From Yersinia rochesterensis (GTDB lineage: Bacteria; Pseudomonadota; Gammaproteobacteria; Enterobacterales; Enterobacteriaceae): 64,000 bases of DNA. The notes beneath the pieces were generated by a model. The model was given only the letters and a program-made list of their open reading frames with translations. It was not told the origin of the DNA and searched no databases. The stretch is taken from assembly GCF_003600645.1 (NCBI RefSeq), contig NZ_CP032482.1, forward strand, positions 930,001 through 994,000, given 5' to 3'. Below are positions 19,410 to 27,320 of this stretch, piece by piece (the stretch's first letter is position 1; the number at the start of each line of letters is the position of its first letter). Position numbers and translations under genes: made by a program.

Positions 19410-20156
19410 ATGAAATTGAATAACAAACTGCGTATCACCACGATTTTGGTGACGGCACTTATGACTCAGCAAGCAACAGCAGCGATTGCACTGGATAGAA
19501 CCCGGGCCATTCTTAATGGCGGCGATAAGTCCATTAGCTTGAATATCAGCAACCAGAATAAGGAATTGCCTTATCTGGCGCAGGGTTGGATTGAAGATGA
19601 GCAGGGTAACAAGATCAATTCACCATTGACGGTGGTTCCACCGGTTCAGCGGGTAGAACCCGGTGCAATGAGTCAGTTAAAAATACAGACATTGCCGGCA
19701 GTGAGTCAGTTACCGCAAGACCGGGAAACCGTGTTCTATTTTAACTTGCGTGAAATTCCACCGCGCTCGGACAAGCCCAATACTTTGCAAATTGCTTTGC
19801 AAACGCGCATCAAACTTTTCTACCGCCCAGTGGGCATCGTGCCCCAAAAGGCCGACATGTCGACACCTTGGCAGGAGAAGTTACAGCTGACTCGTCAGGG
19901 CGATAGTTATCAGGTTAATAACCCGACACCGTATTACATCACATTGGTCGATGCCAGTGAGAGCAAAACCGGGAAAACAGCTGCGGGCTTCAAGCCACTG
20001 ATGATTGCGCCAAAAGCGCAGGGTATGTTGGAAGTCAGTGCCGCCGCATTGGGTAGTAAACCAGTGCTGACTTATGTCAATGATTTCGGTGGCCGGCCAA
20101 AACTGATATTTGGCTGCACGGGTAGCACCTGTTCTGTGGTTGAAAGCATCAAGTAA
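19410..20156 (+). CDS. periplasmic fimbrial chaperone (PapD/MrpD family)
   Basis: 248 residues from ATG 19410, with GAAGGA upstream and a signal peptide ending TQQATAA. The G1 and F1 motifs of PapD-type chaperones are present: IALDRTRAILNGGDKSISLNISN at the N-terminus and ETVFYFNLREIPPRS, with the pilin-anchoring Arg in LDRTR and Lys in TRIKLFYRP. The short F1-G1 loop indicates an FGS chaperone that assembles thick pili. It folds the pilins in the periplasm and delivers them to the usher encoded just upstream. Confidence 0.92.
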   Translation: MKLNNKLRITTILVTALMTQQATAAIALDRTRAILNGGDKSISLNISNQNKELPYLAQGWIEDEQGNKINSPLTVVPPVQRVEPGAMSQLKIQTLPAVSQLPQDRETVFYFNLREIPPRSDKPNTLQIALQTRIKLFYRPVGIVPQKADMSTPWQEKLQLTRQGDSYQVNNPTPYYITLVDASESKTGKTAAGFKPLMIAPKAQGMLEVSAAALGSKPVLTYVNDFGGRPKLIFGCTGSTCSVVESIK

Positions 20157-20227
20157 CGGCGTATTTCTGGGCGCTGCATAAGAAGACAGGGCGGATGTCA
20201 GGCTGAACAATGAATAAGGAATATGGG

Positions 20228-20785
20228 ATGACTGTTGTTTTTAGGGGAATAGTTACCCGGCTGACTCCGATGGCCATGATGCCCATCATTAAGATGACAG
20301 CCATTGTAGGGGCGGTGACCGCAGTGATGACATTATTGTTAAGCGGCTCTGCATGGGCGCTAACTAAGACTGCGACGGTCAATGTTTCGGTCACTATTTT
20401 TGCTGCACCGCCTTGTGAGATTAACAGCAACAACACGATTAACGTCAGTTTCGGCGATAGCGTCCTGACATCCAATATTGATGGAGTCAACTACAAGCAG
20501 CCGGTGAACTATACGCTGAACTGTACTGCGGCAGCATCTAATGCACTGAAAATAAGTATTAAGGGGAATGGTGCGACTTTTGATACCAGTCTCTTGAAAA
20601 CCAGCAATTCAGGTTTGGGGATCAAATTGATGCGCGATGGGCAGCCACTTGCACTTAACGCGACATCCAATTTTACCTATCCCAATGTTCCTGCATTGCA
20701 GGCGGTACTGATCAAACAAACAAATGCGACGTTGAGCACCGGCTATTTTTCCGGCACAGCGACTCTGGTTGTGGAGTATCAATAA
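20228..20785 (+). CDS. minor fimbrial subunit (PapE/F/K-like, MrpE position)
   Basis: 185 residues from ATG 20228, which has AAGGA seven bases upstream; ATG 20210 in the same frame lacks one. The mature part begins LTKTATVNVSVTIFAAPPCEIN and has the second Cys in YTLNCTAA, with the C-terminus SGTATLVVEYQ. This family (SFGDSV..SNIDGVNYKQPVNYTLNC pattern) includes PapE, PapF and PapK tip-fibrillum pilins. The stop overlaps the next gene's ATG by one base. Confidence 0.82.
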   Translation: MTVVFRGIVTRLTPMAMMPIIKMTAIVGAVTAVMTLLLSGSAWALTKTATVNVSVTIFAAPPCEINSNNTINVSFGDSVLTSNIDGVNYKQPVNYTLNCTAAASNALKISIKGNGATFDTSLLKTSNSGLGIKLMRDGQPLALNATSNFTYPNVPALQAVLIKQTNATLSTGYFSGTATLVVEYQ

Positions 20786-21279
20786 TGAATATCAACTCGC
20801 TTATTTCGCGCTGTTCAGTTGCAGTAGTGCTGGTTGTTGGTAGTACGTTGGCCTATGCGGACAACATGCTGTTCTCGGGTACATTAATTAATCCCGCTCC
20901 TTGTGTCATTAATGGGGGCAAAATTATTGATGTACCTTTTGGGGAAAATCTGGGTGTGAACAAGATTGATGGCATCAATTATACCCAAGCGGTGCCTTAC
21001 AGCATAATCTGTGAAACGGTCGGCAGCAGTTTGGAATTGGGTATCACGGTAGTGAGCGCATCTGTTGCTACATTTGATCCCGCAGCGATACAAACCAATG
21101 TTAGGGATTTGGGTGTCCGTATTCTAAAAAATGGCGTTTCTTTTCCGCTGAATACCCGTGTTGCCTATGACAAAAATAACCCGCCGGTACTGAAAGCCGT
21201 TCCTATTAAGGCGACGGGCGCAACATTAAGTGAAGGCAGTTTTGAGGCTACCGCCACGTTATTAGTGGATTATCAATAG
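20785..21279 (+). CDS. minor fimbrial subunit (PapF/K-like, MrpF position)
   Basis: 164 residues with a signal peptide ending LAYA. It shares with the preceding protein the layout PAPCVINGG, VPFGENLGVNKIDGINYTQAVPY and C-terminus ATATLLVDYQ, so the two look like divergent duplicates. Both belong to the tip-pilin type that links the rod to the adhesin. Starts on the TAATG overlap. Confidence 0.82.
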   Translation: MNINSLISRCSVAVVLVVGSTLAYADNMLFSGTLINPAPCVINGGKIIDVPFGENLGVNKIDGINYTQAVPYSIICETVGSSLELGITVVSASVATFDPAAIQTNVRDLGVRILKNGVSFPLNTRVAYDKNNPPVLKAVPIKATGATLSEGSFEATATLLVDYQ

Positions 21280-21285
21280 GATCAA

Positions 21286-21834
21286 ATGATGACTAATTTA
21301 AATCTGCTGATGCGCCGTGGGCGAACTATTTTAAGTATTCTGATTCTGAATATTTTTTGGGCTATACCTGCATCGGCTGCTGATAATATGCGTTTTCATG
21401 GCGCATTAGTTGCCGAACCTTGCACAATTCGCCCAGGTGATGAAGCCATTAGTTTGAATTTCGGTACGGTAGTCGACAAATATCTATATTCGAATCAGCG
21501 TACTTTGGGAAAACAATTCCAAATACACCTGGTTGATTGTGACATTAGTCTGGGTACCACGGCCAATATTAAGTTTACAGGGAATGATAATCTTAAATTA
21601 CCTGGGTTATTAGCCGTCGATGGTAATGATGTCGGAATAGCCATTGGTCTTGAAACATTGGCAGGGAAAGCTTTGCCCCTTAATCAGTCAAGTGATGATA
21701 TTGCGCTTGATACAGGTAACAACATTATTACCTTGAAAGCTTATGTTCAGGGTGAGCCAGATGCAATAACTCAACGCACGATTAAACGCGGTGAGTTCAG
21801 TGCCGTTGCAACATTTAATCTGCAATATTATTAA
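21286..21834 (+). CDS. minor fimbrial subunit (MrpG position)
   Basis: 182 residues with a signal peptide ending PASA. It belongs to the FimA-like pilin type: MRFHGALVAEPCTIRPGD, HLVDCDISLG, and SAVATFNLQYY at the end. It follows the previous gene by six bases, with AGG before tandem ATGs. It is closer to the major-pilin type than to the two preceding tip pilins, and probably acts as an adaptor between rod and tip. Confidence 0.8.
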   Translation: MMTNLNLLMRRGRTILSILILNIFWAIPASAADNMRFHGALVAEPCTIRPGDEAISLNFGTVVDKYLYSNQRTLGKQFQIHLVDCDISLGTTANIKFTGNDNLKLPGLLAVDGNDVGIAIGLETLAGKALPLNQSSDDIALDTGNNIITLKAYVQGEPDAITQRTIKRGEFSAVATFNLQYY

Positions 21835-21910
21835 TGGGTTCCCCCACTAATTTTATTTCAATAAGAATATTTCAATACTGAAATTTATTATCAACAGCTT
21901 AAATGCCGAT

Positions 21911-22759
21911 ATGCGGATAGAGACAATGGAACTTAAACGAATGACACAGCCTAATATGCGCTTAAGTAGTCAATATTTCTGGCTAATTGCTTGCGTGCTG
22001 TTTTTATTTCCACTTTATAGCCAGGCCAGTGCTTGGGTTTCGACACAAACGCGAGTAGGGCAACAATACCAAGGAACATTCTCTTGGCCGAGCGAAGAAA
22101 TGCAGGGGGTACTTTGTACTGCTGCATCTTGTTCTGTGGCGATATGTCACTACTCGACGGCGGCCAATGCTGAAATATGTGGTAACCCATCCAATGCCTT
22201 GACGCGAGTTATTGTTCCTCAAGGGGCAACGGCAGAGGTGATGAGAGCAGCCTTTATTGCTAAAAATGGGGTGTCGGGAAGTTGGGGTACTGTGACACCT
22301 GACCCATTGCGTGCGGCTGGTAGCTGCTTTGGTGTGATGTATTGGCAAGGTTCGAATGATAATAATACCAGTGGTAGGGTTATTCCCGGCTCTTATTGTG
22401 GCGCTGTTCCACCGACCCCGGAAACCTGTGAAATCACCGGTGATGTCTATATCAATTATGGTTCACTTAATCAGCAAAGTGTTGATGGTGCAATAAAAAG
22501 TGAGCCATTAAACATCAAATGCACAGTCAGAACATCGCTGAAATTAACTCTGGTAGGTAGCAAAAGTATCAACCTTGGACAAAGCGGTAAACTGACCTCA
22601 ACATTAAAAATGTCAGGGCAAGATCTATACAATGGTGTCACGATAAGCGCTGGTGTTGGGCAGACACCTTTCCCGATTGAATCAACACTTCATTCGGTGG
22701 GATTACCTGATGCGGGCACCTTTAGTGGTAGTGGAGTGGTTATTATGTCATACCTCTAA
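21911..22759 (+). CDS. fimbrial tip adhesin (MrpH-like two-domain)
   Basis: 282 residues from ATG 21911; ATGs at 21926 and 21941 are alternatives, and none has a strong ribosome site. A signal peptide (LIACVLFLFPLYSQASA) is followed by an N-terminal domain rich in Cys (residues to about 175: LCTAASCSVAICHYST, EICGN, SCFGVMYWQ, SYCGAVPP) and a C-terminal pilin domain (ETCEITGDVYINYGSLNQ, NIKCTV, ending VIMSYL). Length, last place in the operon and architecture match MrpH, whose lectin-like domain needs zinc; zinc ligands here were not verified. Receptor unknown. Confidence 0.78.
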   Translation: MRIETMELKRMTQPNMRLSSQYFWLIACVLFLFPLYSQASAWVSTQTRVGQQYQGTFSWPSEEMQGVLCTAASCSVAICHYSTAANAEICGNPSNALTRVIVPQGATAEVMRAAFIAKNGVSGSWGTVTPDPLRAAGSCFGVMYWQGSNDNNTSGRVIPGSYCGAVPPTPETCEITGDVYINYGSLNQQSVDGAIKSEPLNIKCTVRTSLKLTLVGSKSINLGQSGKLTSTLKMSGQDLYNGVTISAGVGQTPFPIESTLHSVGLPDAGTFSGSGVVIMSYL

Positions 22760-22771
22760 ATACAGATTTAT

Positions 22772-22843
22772 ATGTACTCACTGGCTGAGTACATGATTAA
22801 TATAAATATAAAATAGCGCTTTAAATTCGCTATTTTTATATTT
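22772..22843. terminator. two hairpins after the fimbrial operon
   Basis: The first has perfect 9-base arms ATGTACTCA and TGAGTACAT (22772-22780, 22786-22794). The second has AAATAGCG (22811-22818) and CGCTATTT (22828-22835), flanked by A-rich and T-rich runs that make it terminator-like in both directions. The remaining gap to the peptide gene (to 23086) is AT-rich and should hold its promoter; TTGTAA with TATAAA 18 bases downstream, near 22940-22970, is a weak candidate. Confidence 0.65.
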
Positions 22844-23086
22844 GTATTTCGGGTCGTTTTACTGTTGTTTTATTATGGCAGTGGGTGCCCGTGGCATTTA
22901 TTTGTGTTTTTTTGAAATTAAATAAATGTTATATTTTGGTTGTAATGCATTGCGTTAATATAGTATAAATTCACTGCGTTAGATTAATGAGGTGTTAGCA
23001 ATAAACCTGAAATTAAAAACGCATACTTCAATGGGCTATTAAATAATAGGCTATAAATTTTTTATTTTCCTTTAAGGATTTTTCTC

Positions 23087-23275
23087 ATGAAAAAAATGAA
23101 CATGGCTGAAGCAAATACAATCGTTGGCGGTACTGGCGTAACTTGTAAAGATACTTACGAGTGGTTGTCAGGTAGCACTACTTTGACTTGCCAGGCTATT
23201 ACTACTTGTACTGACAAGCACGGTACAGTGACTAGCCGTACAGCTACAGCTACCAACGTTGCTAACTGCAAATAA
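23087..23275 (+). CDS. small secreted peptide precursor with double-glycine leader
   Basis: 62 residues with AAGGA ten bases before the ATG. The 15-residue leader MKKMNMAEANTIVGG fits the double-glycine rule: hydrophobic Met at -12, Glu at -8, Ile at -4, Gly at -2 and -1. The 47-residue product has Cys at 20, 35, 41 and 61 of the precursor, enough for two disulfides, and is rich in Thr (TCQAITTCTDKHGTVTSRTA). It resembles, from memory, the small enterobacterial proteins called DUF4762; this was not checked. The C39 peptidase-ABC exporter and the DsbA-like protein encoded downstream are natural partners for cleavage and disulfide formation. Activity (bacteriocin, toxin or signal) is unknown, and no obvious immunity gene was recognised. 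Confidence 0.8.
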   Translation: MKKMNMAEANTIVGGTGVTCKDTYEWLSGSTTLTCQAITTCTDKHGTVTSRTATATNVANCK

Positions 23276-23323
23276 GATATAAATTAAATATTCGTTAATT
23301 CTTATCGATATTTAAAAGTATCC

Positions 23324-23370
23324 CAGGTAAGTGCGGGAGGGATTTCTGTACTTGCCTGATTTATTTCTTT
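23324..23370 (+). terminator. leaky terminator between peptide and export/modification genes
   Basis: Arms CAGGTAAGT (23324-23332) and ACTTGCCTG (23350-23358) pair with one G-U, and a T-rich run follows. The long loop makes it modest. It would allow strong expression of the peptide with lower expression of the ten genes downstream, a layout common for secreted peptides. The rest of the 211-base gap shows nothing else clear. Confidence 0.55.
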
Positions 23371-23504
23371 AAATGTGTCACCGATGCTTAAATTCAAGAA
23401 TTTTCGCATTAACTGAGTGTTAGAAAGACTATTTCGTGGGCATAAATGTTATTTAATTCTGTTTATGTCTTACCTGAACTCTGATTGTGAATAGAACTGA
23501 ATCT

Positions 23505-24188
23505 ATGTCTACTGAAAAAAATATGTTTAGGAGTAAGGGATTTTTTATAGGCTACACACTGTTAGTTATCCTTATTTCTTCATTGATAACAACGGCCTAT
23601 TTCCACTATTTCGTTCTTAATCAGGATGAACAGGAAACCCTATTCGCTGTCAGCAGCAGTGAAGTTGAAAACAGCCCAATCAAAGACGATAAAACGATTA
23701 TCGAGATCTTCTCTTATGGCTGCCATTACTGCGCCATCAATGAAGAGAATGTGACCCAATTAGAAAACCGCATGCCAGAAGGGACGCGTTTTGTCCGCCT
23801 ACATATCAGCAGCGATAAAACCACCGGCTTGGGGCGTTTTGCACCTATTTTCGCGACCTTATCGGTCATGGGCATTGAACCGCAACATCGCCAAAGTGCT
23901 TACAAAGCGGTGCTTGAAGACAACATCGACCTGAGTGATAACAGCCAGCTCGAAACCTGGCTAAAAGCCAATGACATTGACGTTGCCAAATATCAGCAAG
24001 TGAGCCAGTCAGCTGAAGTGAAAGAGTTATTAGCTTATATGACGGCGGTAACCGCACATTACAAAGTTGACGCCACTCCGACCTTTATTGTCGGTAAAAA
24101 ATGGATAGCGCTACAGGATCGTCAATTCCCGGCGTTCTCAGACCATCTCTTGTCATTACTCGAGCACGATAAGGCGCTGGAGAAATAA
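23505..24188 (+). CDS. membrane-anchored DsbA-like thiol oxidoreductase
   Basis: 227 residues from ATG 23505; GTG 23487 and ATG 23523 are possible starts. One N-terminal transmembrane helix (FFIGYTLLVILISSLITTAYF) anchors a periplasmic thioredoxin fold. The active site is IFSYGCHYCAINE (CHYC, compare CPHC of DsbA) and the cis-Pro loop is DATPTFIVG. DsbA-type enzymes insert disulfides into exported proteins. Its place directly after a four-cysteine peptide suggests that the peptide is its client; that is inference. It ends at an ATG overlap with the next gene. Confidence 0.85.
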   Translation: MSTEKNMFRSKGFFIGYTLLVILISSLITTAYFHYFVLNQDEQETLFAVSSSEVENSPIKDDKTIIEIFSYGCHYCAINEENVTQLENRMPEGTRFVRLHISSDKTTGLGRFAPIFATLSVMGIEPQHRQSAYKAVLEDNIDLSDNSQLETWLKANDIDVAKYQQVSQSAEVKELLAYMTAVTAHYKVDATPTFIVGKKWIALQDRQFPAFSDHLLSLLEHDKALEK

Positions 24189-25144
24189 TGAGGCTGTTAG
24201 CCGTATGGAGCTATTTCGCCTGGAGAAATCAGCTCGACAAACTGGCGTTTAGTGGGCGCTTACTCGCCCGCTGGCAGGGAAAAATAGCTATCTGGCTGTT
24301 GCGGCACGGTGATTATCGTTTCTTATTGATGCTCGGCGCTTTGCGCCGGGCTTTAGGTTTGGTTTCACGGCATCAGAAAAATCTGGCGCGGGTGGCGGCG
24401 GCGAATAGCCAGTGTTTATTGGGAAGCCACAATCGCCCATCGGTACAGAATTTTATTCGCACGGCACAGCGCCGTCAGGTGTTAGAGCTGGCCGCAACTT
24501 ATGGTCAAAATCGGCGAATTTTAGCTCAGTTAGCGGCCTGTACTGAGCAGCTAGATAGCCAGGTGAGTGCGCTACATGAGGCCGGTTCGCCGGTTATTCT
24601 CGCGCCGCTGCACATGGTTTCTGATGTGCTCGCGGGCATGGTGGGCGCGGCGGCTTATCCGGGGCAGGCCACCGTGGTGGTTTCAGCCAGTGCCGAGGCT
24701 TATCAAGAGCAGGCGCGGCAAATGGGTGGAGTGAATATTTCCTATTGTTCTATCCATGCAGACAGCCGAGCCATCGCCGGTAACTTGATGGATGCCATCA
24801 TGGAAGCCGCCGAACATAAGCGGAATATTATGATTTTTCCGGATATTACGCCGGATTACACCGTCAATAACCAGCCAGCAGAAACGGCAAAAATGTCCTG
24901 CCAGTTGTTTAACCGCCCTGCCAATTTGCACAGCGGGATTATTCGCCTTGCCAGAGCATTGTCAGCGCAGGTGGTTTTTTATTATCTGTATTACGACAAA
25001 GAAATAAAAATTCATATTTATCCTGCGTTTAGTGCGCGGGAAATAAAAAGTAAATTACCTGAATTGATTGAAACATCAATGACGCAGCATCCGCAAGATT
25101 GGCTGTTATGGCACTCACATTCATTATTTTTTATTAATGAATAA
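24188..25144 (+). CDS. LpxL/HtrB-like acyltransferase
   Basis: 318 residues. The central part, SPVILAPLHMVSDVLAGMVG (His142, Asp146), resembles the active-site region of lipid A late acyltransferases, but the spacing is H-x3-D rather than the usual H-x4-D/E. IMIFPDITPDYTVNNQ and the C-terminal WLLWHSHSLFF also recall LpxL/LpxM. These enzymes move an acyl chain from acyl-ACP to an acceptor at the inner membrane. Here a dedicated ACP, ketosynthase, dehydratase and ketoreductase are encoded in the same operon, so the donor is likely their product. The acceptor could be the peptide or a lipid; this is not known. It starts on the stop codon of the DsbA-like gene. Confidence 0.7.
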   Translation: MRLLAVWSYFAWRNQLDKLAFSGRLLARWQGKIAIWLLRHGDYRFLLMLGALRRALGLVSRHQKNLARVAAANSQCLLGSHNRPSVQNFIRTAQRRQVLELAATYGQNRRILAQLAACTEQLDSQVSALHEAGSPVILAPLHMVSDVLAGMVGAAAYPGQATVVVSASAEAYQEQARQMGGVNISYCSIHADSRAIAGNLMDAIMEAAEHKRNIMIFPDITPDYTVNNQPAETAKMSCQLFNRPANLHSGIIRLARALSAQVVFYYLYYDKEIKIHIYPAFSAREIKSKLPELIETSMTQHPQDWLLWHSHSLFFINE

Positions 25145-25169
25145 TGTCACTTACAAAGAATAGTAGAAA

Positions 25170-27320
25170 ATGGAAAAGATAATCCCAACGTTAGTTTTTC
25201 AAAGCGAAACCAATGAGTGTGGTTTGGCCTGTATTGCGATGCTGGCACAGACGCAAGGCATTAACGCACCACTGGAAAGCTTACGGGAGCGCTATCCTGC
25301 CTCTGCACACGGCACGTCACTGGCTACGCTTTGTACTATTTTATCTGAGTTGGCCATACCGGCTTATCCGGTGGTATTTGAACATCAGGAATTGTCGGCT
25401 TTACCGCTACCGGCCATTTTGCACTATGGCGCAAACCATTATGTCTTGCTCGCCTACCGTAAAGGCAATTACGTCTGTGTCATGAACCCGGCTATCGGGC
25501 AGCAATTATTGCCGATGGATGCATTAAAAGCAGAAATCAGCGGCTACGCACTGGTGCTTGACTCAGAAACACCTGCGGACCCTGAAGCGGCGAAGAAGAT
25601 TGAACACAGCAAGCGGCTCAGTGCGCTCGACTGCATGAGTTTGAAAGAAACCGCCAGTGTTCGGGGTATTTACTGGCTGATGACGCTGGCATTTCTTATC
25701 TCCCTGACACTGTTTATTATGCCGACCATGGTCAGTAGCGCCATTAATGACGTGTTTTCTTCGGCGGGCGATAAAGATTTCCCTTATTTCTATTTTCTCC
25801 TGGCGTTTGTGGTGTCCACTTCACTCGCTTTTTGCGTGCGATACATCACCGAGCGTTATATCAAACACTTTGTGGTGCTTAACAGCGTCGCCGGTTTCTC
25901 CCGCTTACTAAGTCACTCGCTTAACTTCTTTGATAAGCGAGCGCCGGGTGACATCTTCAGCCGATTCTCGAACTGGCAGATGGCCGCAACCCAAAAAATA
26001 GAGCTGGATAACGGCCTGCGTACCGACTGGATAATCGGTGCCATCGCGCTGGCAGTGATGTGCTATATGAGCCCACTGTTGGCGATGGTGTCTGCTATCG
26101 GCGTTATGTTGATGGGGCTTATCAGTATTTGGGCCATCTATCGTGACCGCTATTACACTCAGCAGTTACAGGTGAAAAGTGCTGAGCAAAGTGATTTTAT
26201 TCTGGAAACCATTCAAGGTTTTTCCACCATTAAATCTGCCGGTTTATCCAGCCAACGCCAAGGGATGTTTGCGGGCCTTGCGCTGTCATTGTTCACGGCG
26301 TTACAGAAAAAGAAAATCTACGATCAGGTTAAAAATAGCCTGTATCAGCTGATTGGCAGTCTGGAAATGGTGTTCTTTATGCTGCTGGCTTTGCCATTGT
26401 TGAAGCAGGGGACACTGAGCTTGGGCGAATTCTTTGCTTACAGTTTCGTGCGCGAGATTTTCACCTCGTACATCACCAAAATTTTCTACGCTATTTTGCA
26501 AAAAAACCAGTTGCACGTCATTGATATCCGCGCGCGTGACCTGTTCCCTGCCGGGCAGTCAACGCCGTCGGAGAAGAGTTCAGCAATCCCAACCGCGCCG
26601 CCCACATTTGCACATAAGTTGGTTTATCAGAATATTCGTTTTGCCTACGACGCCAGCCAGCCGGTATTGCGCGATTTGTCGTTGTCACTGACACGCGGGC
26701 AAAGTGTGGCGATCATCGGTGAGTCCGGTGCCGGGAAAAGTACCTTGCTGAAAGTGATGGCGGGATTGATGCCGCCACAACAAGGGCAGGTATTGGTCGA
26801 TGGCGAAGCTGTCGATTTCCAGCAGGCCCATGCGCTGTTTTTCCTGCAAAGTCAGGAAGACATTCTGTTTAATGCCTCGGTATTACAAAACATCACTTTG
26901 TTTGATGGGAATCTGGACACCAATAAACTTCAACGTATCGAGCGCTCATTACAAGGGCTGCAATTAACGTCAGTTATCAATAAGTTGCCAGGCGGCCTCA
27001 GTGCGCTGGTGCGTGAAAGCCACGCCGCACTCTCTTTGGGACAACGCCAGCGGTTGTTACTGGCCCGCGCCATGTACAGCGATTGCCCGGTTTTGGTGCT
27101 GGATGAACCCACCGCCAATCTGGACGAAGACACCGCCCAGCAGGTGATGCAGGCTTTGTTGGCCCATTGCCGTGAATATCAGAAAACATTGATAACGGTG
27201 ACCCACAGTGAAAGTGTCTTGCCGCTGTTTGATAAGGTTGTCCGCTTGGATGATGGCCAGTTGGCACATTTTACTCAGCCAGCGACGTCAAATCGCCTGA
27301 CACCTGCGGCGGTTAACTGA
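25170..27320 (+). CDS. C39 peptidase-containing ABC exporter
   Basis: 716 residues, the usual layout of bacteriocin exporters. Residues 1-125 form a C39 peptidase: Gln11, Cys17 (QSETNECGLACIAML) and His90 (GANHYVLL) are present, but the third catalytic position is Asn106 (MNPAIG) where Asp is usual. Six transmembrane segments follow at about 165-460. The ATPase has Walker A GESGAGKST near 517, signature LSLGQRQR (not LSGGQ) near 620, Walker B VLVLDEPTANLD and H-loop VTHSE. It should remove the double-glycine leader and export the peptide. It is encoded 25 bases after the acyltransferase. Confidence 0.92.
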   Translation: MEKIIPTLVFQSETNECGLACIAMLAQTQGINAPLESLRERYPASAHGTSLATLCTILSELAIPAYPVVFEHQELSALPLPAILHYGANHYVLLAYRKGNYVCVMNPAIGQQLLPMDALKAEISGYALVLDSETPADPEAAKKIEHSKRLSALDCMSLKETASVRGIYWLMTLAFLISLTLFIMPTMVSSAINDVFSSAGDKDFPYFYFLLAFVVSTSLAFCVRYITERYIKHFVVLNSVAGFSRLLSHSLNFFDKRAPGDIFSRFSNWQMAATQKIELDNGLRTDWIIGAIALAVMCYMSPLLAMVSAIGVMLMGLISIWAIYRDRYYTQQLQVKSAEQSDFILETIQGFSTIKSAGLSSQRQGMFAGLALSLFTALQKKKIYDQVKNSLYQLIGSLEMVFFMLLALPLLKQGTLSLGEFFAYSFVREIFTSYITKIFYAILQKNQLHVIDIRARDLFPAGQSTPSEKSSAIPTAPPTFAHKLVYQNIRFAYDASQPVLRDLSLSLTRGQSVAIIGESGAGKSTLLKVMAGLMPPQQGQVLVDGEAVDFQQAHALFFLQSQEDILFNASVLQNITLFDGNLDTNKLQRIERSLQGLQLTSVINKLPGGLSALVRESHAALSLGQRQRLLLARAMYSDCPVLVLDEPTANLDEDTAQQVMQALLAHCREYQKTLITVTHSESVLPLFDKVVRLDDGQLAHFTQPATSNRLTPAAVN

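Noticed and set aside
20149..20490. 113-codon minus-strand frame over the minor pilin gene
   Set aside because: A shadow of the pilin gene, which has signal peptide, cysteines and donor-strand end on the plus strand.
23276..23504. A second small peptide or immunity gene after the double-glycine peptide
   Set aside because: Looked for short frames with ribosome sites; only the terminator-like hairpin was found.
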